DNA of 64,000 bases from ENR-C20 sp942493145 (GTDB lineage: Bacteria > Bacillota > Clostridia > Acetivibrionales > DTU013): positions 434,001 through 498,000 of the forward strand of contig OW818679.1 of NCBI GenBank assembly GCA_942493145.1. Reading direction: 5' to 3'. Numbering within the stretch: the first letter of the stretch is position 1; each line of letters begins with the position of its first letter. The position numbers and the translations under genes were made by a program. The notes beneath the pieces were generated by a model. That model was given only the letters and a program-made list of their open reading frames with translations, did not search any database and was not told the DNA's origin. Shown here piece by piece: positions 58,649-64,000 of this stretch.

Positions 58649-59017
58649 ATGATTAATAAGCCCAATAAGAATGAAATCAGGCTCAGAAAGCATACCAGGG
58701 TACGCAAAAAAATCACAGGGACTTCCGGGAGCCCAAGGCTTAATGTTTTCAGGAGCTTAAAGCATATATACGCACAGATTGTTGATGACTCAGCCGGAAA
58801 AACTCTTGTTGCAGCTTCAACCCTGGACGAGGCTTTAAAGGGCAAACTGGAATTATGCGGCAACAAGACTGCTGCAAGGGAAGTGGGAAAGCTCATTGCC
58901 CAGAAGGCTATTGATGCAGGGATTAAGAAGGTTGTATTCGACAGAGGTGGTTACCTTTACCACGGAAGAGTAAAAGAACTTGCAGAAGGCGCAAGAGAAG
59001 GCGGGCTCGATTTTTAA
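58649..59017 (+). CDS. rplR: 50S ribosomal protein L18
   Basis: The 122-residue L18 binds 5S rRNA. Seen: RKHTRVRKKITGTSGSPRLN, FRSLKHIYAQIVDDSAGKTL and RGGYLYHGRVKELAEGAREG. ATG 58649 follows AGGAGGGAG. A two-copy palindromic repeat follows before rpsE. Confidence 0.98.
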   Translation: MINKPNKNEIRLRKHTRVRKKITGTSGSPRLNVFRSLKHIYAQIVDDSAGKTLVAASTLDEALKGKLELCGNKTAAREVGKLIAQKAIDAGIKKVVFDRGGYLYHGRVKELAEGAREGGLDF

Positions 59018-59067
59018 TCGGCCAGCCCAAAAACCAGATTATGATTTTCGAAAGAAAATTGGAATGT

Positions 59068-59157
59068 GGATGTTTAGCGCCTCTGGCGCGAGTTTCCGTG
59101 TAAAACGTTGAAAAGGATGTTTAGCGCCTCTGGCGCGAGTTTCCGAGTAAAACATTG
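59068..59157 (+). repeat. 47-bp palindromic repeat, two tandem copies before rpsE
   Basis: Copies start at 59068 and 59115, a 47-bp period. Each reads GGATGTTTAGCGCC, TCT, GGCGCGAGTTTCC, then TAAAACGTTG or TAAAACATTG. The pair fills most of the rplR-rpsE gap (59018-59174), just before GAGGAGGG. Confidence 0.92.
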
Positions 59158-59174
59158 AAAGAGGAGGGAGAAAT

Positions 59175-59675
59175 TTGCAACGTATAGATGCTAGCGTTTT
59201 AGATCTCAAGGAGAAAGTCGTTAACATAGGCCGCGTTACCAAGGTTGTCAAAGGCGGTAGGAATTTCCGCTTCAGTGCGTTGGTCGTGGTTGGTGATGAA
59301 AATGGCCATGTAGGCAGCGGTATAGGTAAAGCAACTGAAATCCCTGATGCCATCAGGAAGGGTATCGACGATGCCAAGAAAAACCTTATAAAGGTTCCTC
59401 TGGTTCAGACGACAATCCCCCATGAAGTCATCGGAGTATATGGTGCAGGAAGAGTATTGCTCAAGCCTGCAGGCGAAGGTACCGGCGTTATCGCAGGCGG
59501 CCCTGTAAGAGCCGTACTCGAATTGGCAGGTGTCAACGACATCAGGACAAAATCACTGGGTTCAAACAACCCAACAAATATGGTCAATGCAACAATTACA
59601 GCATTGGCACAACTGAAGACCGTAGAAGAAGTTGCAAGACTTCGCGGAAAAACCCCGGAAGAAATTCTGGGTTAG
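59175..59675 (+). CDS. rpsE: 30S ribosomal protein S5
   Basis: TTG 59175 follows GAGGAGGG. The 166-residue protein has the S5 signatures EKVVNIGRVTKVVKGGRNFR, GHVGSGIGKATEIPDAIRKG and GAGRVLLKPAGEGTGVIAGG. S5 takes part in accuracy and mRNA unwinding. Confidence 0.98.
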   Translation: MQRIDASVLDLKEKVVNIGRVTKVVKGGRNFRFSALVVVGDENGHVGSGIGKATEIPDAIRKGIDDAKKNLIKVPLVQTTIPHEVIGVYGAGRVLLKPAGEGTGVIAGGPVRAVLELAGVNDIRTKSLGSNNPTNMVNATITALAQLKTVEEVARLRGKTPEEILG

Positions 59676-59687
59676 GAGGTAGCTATT

Positions 59688-59867
59688 GTGGCAAAACTTA
59701 GGATAGTTCTTAAAAAAGGCACAAACCATGTCATCAAAGGCCAGGAAGCTACTGTAAAAGCTCTGGGCCTCAAAAAGATAGGAAGCAGTGTGGAACAGGA
59801 AGATAATGCCCAAATCAGGGGTATGATCAAAAAGGTTTCACACCTAATCACTGTCGAAGAAATTTAA
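59688..59867 (+). CDS. rpmD: 50S ribosomal protein L30
   Basis: GTG 59688 follows TAGGAGGT, 12 nt after rpsE. The 59-residue protein reads MAKLRIVLKKGTNHVIKGQE, ATVKALGLKKIGSSVEQEDN and IRGMIKKVSHLITVEEI, a normal bacterial L30. Confidence 0.95.
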   Translation: MAKLRIVLKKGTNHVIKGQEATVKALGLKKIGSSVEQEDNAQIRGMIKKVSHLITVEEI

Positions 59868-60008
59868 AGGTAGATGTTTAGCGCCTAAGGCGCGCATTAC
59901 CTTGTTAAACATTAAGGTAGATGTTTAGCGCCTAAGGTGCGCATTACCTTGTTAAACATTAAGGTAGATGTTTAGCGCCTCCGGCGCAAATTACCTTGTT
60001 AAACATTA
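59868..60008 (+). repeat. 47-bp palindromic repeat, three tandem copies before rplO
   Basis: Copies at 59868-59914, 59915-59961 and 59962-60008, exactly 47 bp each. Unit: AGGTAGATGTTTAGCGCC, three to four variable bases, GGCGCGCATTACC, TTGTTAAACATTA. Copies vary mainly in the hairpin loop (TAA, TCC) and one stem base. They fill the rpmD-rplO gap up to the AAAGGAGG of rplO. Confidence 0.95.
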
Positions 60009-60024
60009 AAAGGAGGTGTAACAC

Positions 60025-60468
60025 GTGAAACTACATGAATTGACGCCTGTAGCAGGTACAAAGACTGCTTCTAAAAGAAAAGGCAGAGGTCCCGGCTCTG
60101 GAAACGGCAAAACTGCCGGTAAAGGCCACAAGGGACAGAATGCGCGTGCTGGCGGCGGTGTAAGACCCGGTTTTGAAGGCGGTCAGATGCCTCTCTATAG
60201 AAGGATACCCAAGAGAGGATTTAACAATAAACTGTTTGCCAAGGTTTATTCCGAGGTCAATGTTTCAAGTCTGAATGCTTTTGAAGACGGCGCAGTTGTT
60301 AATGCATTGTCTTTGATGGAAATAGGACTTATCAGCAAGCTCAATGACGGTGTCGCAATATTGGGCAACGGCGAACTGAGCAGGAATCTTACCGTGCAAG
60401 CTGCAAGATTCACCAAAACAGCCTCTGAGAAGATACAGGCTGCGGGAGGAAAGGTAGAGGTGGTATAA
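60025..60468 (+). CDS. rplO: 50S ribosomal protein L15
   Basis: GTG 60025 follows AAAGGAGG. The 147-residue protein starts MKLHELTPVAGTKTASKRKG and has GRGPGSGNGKTAGKGHKGQN and GGQMPLYRRIPKRGFNNKLF. L15 is a late-assembly 50S protein. Its stop is 1 bp before the secY start. Confidence 0.98.
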   Translation: MKLHELTPVAGTKTASKRKGRGPGSGNGKTAGKGHKGQNARAGGGVRPGFEGGQMPLYRRIPKRGFNNKLFAKVYSEVNVSSLNAFEDGAVVNALSLMEIGLISKLNDGVAILGNGELSRNLTVQAARFTKTASEKIQAAGGKVEVV

Positions 60469-60469
60469 T

Positions 60470-61768
60470 ATGGGCGGAATGTTGGAGATACTGCGCAATG
60501 CGTGGAAAATAGCCGATTTGCGCAAGAAGATTCTCTTTACCATTGCAATGCTGATCGTATTCCGGATAGGTTCTCATATACCTGTTCCAGGCCTCGATGC
60601 TGAAAGATTTTCCGAAATTCTTTCCCAAACAGGTTCTCTGGGTGGATTTTTGGATATAGTATCCGGCGGAGCTTTGAAATTGGCTACCATATTTGCAATG
60701 AGCATTACACCATATATCAACTCATCCATTATAATGCAGCTTCTTACAGTTGCCATACCGGCGCTTGAAAGGTTGCAGAAGGAAGGCGATGAAGGAAGAA
60801 AGATCATTCAGCAGTATGTAAGATACGGTACTGTTGTTTTGGGATTCATCCAGGCACTGGGCCTTTATATTACAATGGCAGCCCAGGGCGCCGTATCAGA
60901 CGGAGGTACTGTCTGGAGCTTCCTCACCATCACACTCTCATTCACGGCAGGAACCGCTTTCCTTATGTGGCTGGGTGAACAGATTAATGAGTACGGTATC
61001 GGAAACGGTATATCACTCATTATATTTGGAGGCATAGTCTCAAGAGGCCCGCAAGGGTTCATGGGAATAGTAGAAAACTATAAGCTGGGCAGATTTGGAA
61101 CCGGAGTTTGGGGTATCATTGCAATAATAGGCATAGTTATAGTCTTTATCGCAGTAATGGCAGCAGTAATCTGGGTTCAGCAGGCTGAACGAAGGATACC
61201 GATACAATATGCCAAAAGGGTTGTAGGAAGAAAGATGTATGGAGGACAAAGCACACATTTGCCTATCAAGGTAAATCTGGCGGGAGTTATCCCGATAATA
61301 TTCGCAATGTCCATCATGATGTTCCCTTCAACCATAGTCACAATGTTTTTCGCAAACTCAAGCAGTGGGATTGTGAACTTTTTTAAGAATCCTGAACAAA
61401 ATTATCTCTATGCAGTGTTTTATGCTCTGTTGATAATATTCTTCACATTCTTCTATTCAGTTATACAGTTCAACCCGATTGAGATAGCCAACAACATGAA
61501 GAAGAACGGTGGATTCATACCTGGTTTGAGGCCGGGTAAACCGACTTCTGATTATATATCCAAGGTGTTAAACAGAATCACCTGGTTTGGTGGACTCTTC
61601 CTGGCTGTAGTAACAATTTTCCCGATCATACTAGGCAATGTAACAGGAATCAGCGGTTTGTGGTTCGGAGGAACCGCACTGCTCATACTTGTAGGTGTTG
61701 CCCTTGATACGATCAAGCAGGTAGAGTCACAGATGCTGATGAGGCATTATAAAGGATTCCTGGAATAA
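60470..61768 (+). CDS. secY: Protein translocase subunit SecY
   Basis: The 432-residue channel subunit has ten membrane helices. Seen: LRKKILFTIAMLIVFRIGSH, the plug region FLDIVSGGALKLATIFAMSI, and cytoplasmic loop QQAERRIPIQYAKRVVGRKM. It forms the Sec export pore with SecE and SecG. ATG 60470 follows GAGGTGG, located within the end of rplO. Confidence 0.98.
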   Translation: MGGMLEILRNAWKIADLRKKILFTIAMLIVFRIGSHIPVPGLDAERFSEILSQTGSLGGFLDIVSGGALKLATIFAMSITPYINSSIIMQLLTVAIPALERLQKEGDEGRKIIQQYVRYGTVVLGFIQALGLYITMAAQGAVSDGGTVWSFLTITLSFTAGTAFLMWLGEQINEYGIGNGISLIIFGGIVSRGPQGFMGIVENYKLGRFGTGVWGIIAIIGIVIVFIAVMAAVIWVQQAERRIPIQYAKRVVGRKMYGGQSTHLPIKVNLAGVIPIIFAMSIMMFPSTIVTMFFANSSSGIVNFFKNPEQNYLYAVFYALLIIFFTFFYSVIQFNPIEIANNMKKNGGFIPGLRPGKPTSDYISKVLNRITWFGGLFLAVVTIFPIILGNVTGISGLWFGGTALLILVGVALDTIKQVESQMLMRHYKGFLE

Positions 61769-61802
61769 TGGGATCCTGTAACATATACTCTGGAGGGTCA
61801 TT

Positions 61803-62453
61803 ATGAGATTGGTTTTACTTGGAGCACCCGGTGCAGGTAAGGGTACGCAAGCTGTGAGATTGTCCAAGGAGTATAATATCCCACAGATATCAACCGGCGA
61901 TATATTCAGGTACAACATAAAAAATGGAACGCCCCTTGGAAAACTCGCAAAAGAGTATATGGACAAAGGCGGACTGGTACCGGATGAAGTTACGGTAAGA
62001 ATAGTAAAGGATAGACTCCAGCAAGCGGACTGCAATAATGGGTTCATTCTGGATGGATTCCCAAGGACAATACCGCAGGCGGAAAGCTTAGACAAGATAT
62101 TGCATCAAATAGATAAAGTAATAGACTTTGCTCTTAATGTTGATGTAGCTGATGAACTTATTGTGAAGAGGCTTTCTGGCAGAAGGGTTTGTCCGGACTG
62201 CGGAAAGATATACCACACAATCAGTGAACCACCCAAAAAGGATGGATTCTGCGATGTAGACGGTGCAGCCCTTATACAGAGGGACGACGATAAGGAAGAG
62301 ACAATATGGAATAGGTTGCAGACCTATCATGAGCGGACGGAACCGTTGATTGGCTTTTACGGGAAACAGGGAAAGCTGGCTACAGTAGAAGGCAGTAAGA
62401 GCATTGAACAGACGACAATGGAAATTGACGCAATTTTGAGGAAAAATAAATGA
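61803..62453 (+). CDS. adk: Adenylate kinase
   Basis: The 216-residue enzyme interconverts AMP, ATP and ADP. The P-loop is GAPGAGKGTQ (residues 7-16), the NMP site has ISTGDIFRYNIKNGTPLG, and DGFPRTIPQAESL is present. The LID has CPDCGKIYH and later CDVD, the zinc-binding form common in Gram-positives. ATG 61803 follows GGAGG. It overlaps map by 4 bp (ATGA). Confidence 0.98.
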   Translation: MRLVLLGAPGAGKGTQAVRLSKEYNIPQISTGDIFRYNIKNGTPLGKLAKEYMDKGGLVPDEVTVRIVKDRLQQADCNNGFILDGFPRTIPQAESLDKILHQIDKVIDFALNVDVADELIVKRLSGRRVCPDCGKIYHTISEPPKKDGFCDVDGAALIQRDDDKEETIWNRLQTYHERTEPLIGFYGKQGKLATVEGSKSIEQTTMEIDAILRKNK

Positions 62454-63220
62454 TATCAATCAAATCAAAAAGTGAAATTGAATTGATGAAGAAACCCTGC
62501 GCGGTTGTTGCAGCTGCCCTTGAACTTTTAAGGGAAGCTGCAAGGCCCGGGGTTACTACAAAGGAACTGGACAGAATTGCTGAAGAGTATCTGCGGAAAC
62601 ATAACGCCATCCCCTCCTTCAAGGGAGTACAATCATCGATGCCCGGAGGTATCGATTTCCCTGGAACTATATGTGCCTCCGTCAATAATGAGGTAATTCA
62701 TGGAATGCCGGGTTTAAGGGTATTAAAAGATGGAGATATTATCAGTATTGATATAGGCGCATACATGAATGGTTTTCATGCAGATGCCGCCAGGACTTAT
62801 CCCGTAGGCAATGTCTCCGACGTCGCAAGAAGGCTGATTGAAGTAACAGAACAGAGCTTTTATGAAGGCATGAATCAAGCAGTTAAAGGAAACCGTGTCT
62901 CTGATATATCTCGGGCTGTACAGACTTATGTCGAAGAGAACGGTTATTCGGTTGTAAGGGATTATGTAGGGCACGGCATAGGCAGGGAATTGTGGGAATC
63001 ACCGCAGATTCCGAACTATTGCGCAAGAGAAAGAGGCCCGAGGCTTGATGCCGGTATGACTCTTGCAGTTGAACCGATGGTCAATACAGGCGGATATCAT
63101 GTAAAGGTGCTTGATGACAAATGGACGGTTGTAACAGCGGACGGCAGTCTCTCTGCACATTATGAAAACACTTTTGCTGTTACCGACGCAGAGCCGTTTA
63201 TTTTGACTAAACTCGGTTGA
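62450..63220 (+). CDS. map: Methionine aminopeptidase, type I
   Basis: The 256-residue enzyme removes the initiator methionine. Metal ligands are visible in SIDIGAYMNGFHADAARTY (two Asp), GHGIGRELWESPQIPNY (His), AVEPMV (Glu) and HYENTFAVTD (Glu). The start ATG 62450 overlaps the adk stop, so translation is coupled. Confidence 0.97.
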   Translation: MISIKSKSEIELMKKPCAVVAAALELLREAARPGVTTKELDRIAEEYLRKHNAIPSFKGVQSSMPGGIDFPGTICASVNNEVIHGMPGLRVLKDGDIISIDIGAYMNGFHADAARTYPVGNVSDVARRLIEVTEQSFYEGMNQAVKGNRVSDISRAVQTYVEENGYSVVRDYVGHGIGRELWESPQIPNYCARERGPRLDAGMTLAVEPMVNTGGYHVKVLDDKWTVVTADGSLSAHYENTFAVTDAEPFILTKLG

Positions 63221-63230
63221 GGTGAGGAAA

Positions 63231-63506
63231 TTGAGCTTGACTTTGGGGCAGATCGTGATTTCAAAAGCAGGCAGGGATGAAGGCAGAAAGTTCGTTGTCG
63301 TAAAGACCGTTGACGATATATATGTACTGCTGGCAGACGGTGACCTACGAAAGATGGAAAAGCCGAAAAAGAAGAAGATAAGACATATTTCCCCTACAAC
63401 CATGATTTCGGTTGTATTGGAAGAGAAATTGAGCAGCGGGGCTAAAGTCAGTAATACTGATATTAAAAAGGCCCTGAAAGAACACGAGGATACACTGGAG
63501 AAGTAA
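63231..63506 (+). CDS. KOW-domain RNA-binding protein
   Basis: TTG 63231 is preferred: GAGGTG at 63219-63224 sits 6 nt before it, while a GTG at 63222 is part of that site. The 91-residue protein starts LSLTLGQIVISKAGRDEGRK, a KOW motif as in L14e-like proteins, followed by a basic linker (KPKKKKIRHISP). Such genes regularly stand between map and infA in clostridia and probably act in ribosome assembly or translation. It is co-transcribed with its neighbours. Confidence 0.85.
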   Translation: MSLTLGQIVISKAGRDEGRKFVVVKTVDDIYVLLADGDLRKMEKPKKKKIRHISPTTMISVVLEEKLSSGAKVSNTDIKKALKEHEDTLEK

Positions 63507-63520
63507 GGAGGGTTCAGATT

Positions 63521-63739
63521 TTGGCAAAAGATGATGTAATTGAAGTCGAGGGCAAAATACTGGAAGCATTGCCGAATGCCATGTTCCAGGTAGAACTTGA
63601 GAATGGCCATAAAGTGTTGGCACATATCTCAGGCAAGTTAAGAATGAATTTCATAAGGATTTTACCTGGTGACAAGGTCACTGTAGAACTTTCACCTTAT
63701 GATCTTACAAGGGGCAGGATTACCTGGAGAGCTAAATAA
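63521..63739 (+). CDS. infA: Translation initiation factor IF-1
   Basis: TTG 63521 follows AAGGAGGG. The 72-residue OB-fold protein has MAKDDVIEVEGKILEALPNA, HISGKLRMNFIRILPGDKVT and ELSPYDLTRGRITWRAK. IF-1 occupies the A site during initiation. Unusually, rpmJ does not follow. Confidence 0.98.
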   Translation: MAKDDVIEVEGKILEALPNAMFQVELENGHKVLAHISGKLRMNFIRILPGDKVTVELSPYDLTRGRITWRAK

Positions 63740-63788
63740 ACAGGCCTCCGGAACAAATAGGAATATAACGGTTTTTTATAGATGCAGA

Positions 63789-63794
63789 TATAAT
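63789..63794 (+). promoter_or_regulatory. Possible -10 box before the crotonase gene
   Basis: TATAAT at 63789-63794 lies 41 nt before the GTG start. A matching -35 is not evident. It suggests a separate transcription unit after infA. Confidence 0.3.
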
Positions 63795-63834
63795 GCTGTA
63801 AAGCATTAACATTGAGTAAAGGAGGCACCATATT

Positions 63835-64000
63835 GTGGAATTTAATAATTTAATTTTTACAAGAGAAGAAGGTTTGGCAATAATCACTCTTAACAGGCCA
63901 AAGGCAATGAATGCACTTAACACTGAAATAAATACTGAGCTTATGAGTGTATGCGAAATACTTGAAAACGACCCAACAGCTCGCGTATTGATAATAACAG
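63835..64000 (+). CDS. Enoyl-CoA hydratase/isomerase (crotonase) family protein, partial
   Basis: GTG 63835 follows AAAGGAGG. The visible 55 residues (MEFNNLIFTREEGLAIITLN, RPKAMNALNTEINTELMSV) carry the crotonase N-terminal signature with RPxAMNAL. The gene runs off the right edge, so the catalytic residues and exact reaction (hydratase, 3-hydroxybutyryl-CoA dehydratase or other) are unseen. Its position directly behind infA is unusual. Confidence 0.85.
   Translation, partial: MEFNNLIFTREEGLAIITLNRPKAMNALNTEINTELMSVCEILENDPTARVLIIT

Noticed and set aside
59868..60008. CRISPR array
   Set aside because: The 47-bp units are directly adjacent with no unique spacers, lie inside the ribosomal operon and no cas genes are near.

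Overview
The window is a chromosomal segment of a spore-forming, Gram-positive clostridium. Evidence includes strong GGAGG ribosome binding sites with frequent TTG and GTG starts, a T-box leader, a ydaO-type c-di-AMP riboswitch leader, spoIIR, sleB, GerMN and S-layer-homology (SLH) proteins, a zinc-type S14, and a clostridial gene order around ywiB-argS, greA-lysS and the S10-spc ribosomal cluster. SLH proteins, the style of the peptidoglycan-binding protein and the gene families suggest the Ruminiclostridium/Acetivibrio part of Clostridia (old cluster III). That placement is inference; the 16S gene at 42507-44024 would settle it.

Layout. 0-14.8 kb: an IspF-like gene running off the left edge, a PAS-GGDEF-HD-GYP cyclic-di-GMP protein, a T-box leader with a wrecked proS, a broken SH3/CAP secreted protein, an RluA-type pseudouridine synthase, a riboswitch-controlled peptidoglycan-binding protein, tex, a membrane protein, sleB, three small clostridial genes and a thioredoxin-reductase-like flavoprotein. 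Many genes here carry one or more frameshifts. 14.9-28.7 kb: a four-module sulfur-trafficking flavoprotein with an ArsR regulator, a GerMN lipoprotein, PrsW, ddl, ywiB-argS, a metallo-hydrolase and two SLH surface proteins. 28.9-41.7 kb: ctpA, pyrG, a DUF3795 protein, spoIIR, guaB, an unrecognised gene, greA-lysS, a membrane protein with a degenerate J-like domain, and an RsbV/RsbW/sigma-B-like module plus a second GHKL ATPase. 42-48 kb: a complete rrn operon (16S, tRNA-Ile, 23S, 5S) with promoter, processing stems and terminator. 48.6-50 kb: an MFS transporter preceded by a possible leader peptide. 50.1-63.7 kb: the S10-spc operon from rpsJ to infA. The window ends inside a crotonase gene where rpmJ would usually be.

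Most notable points. (1) A 47-bp palindromic repeat occurs only in the ribosomal operon, in 1, 2 and 3 copies, just upstream of the ribosome binding sites of rpsJ, rpsE and rplO. (2) Degenerate three-copy tandem repeats of about 19-22 bp, or a 12-bp version, sit at several gene boundaries. (3) Frameshifts cluster in the first 14.8 kb, and one also hits the essential gene rplB, which points at least partly to base-calling or assembly errors. proS additionally lacks roughly 80 codons. (4) The spc operon breaks after infA. (5) An imperfect 120-bp palindrome lies behind tex, and a separate structured block lies between the T-box and proS. I see no CRISPR array, no complete insertion sequence and no prophage, and no clear undescribed multi-gene system. 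The repeat elements are the best candidates for something new.
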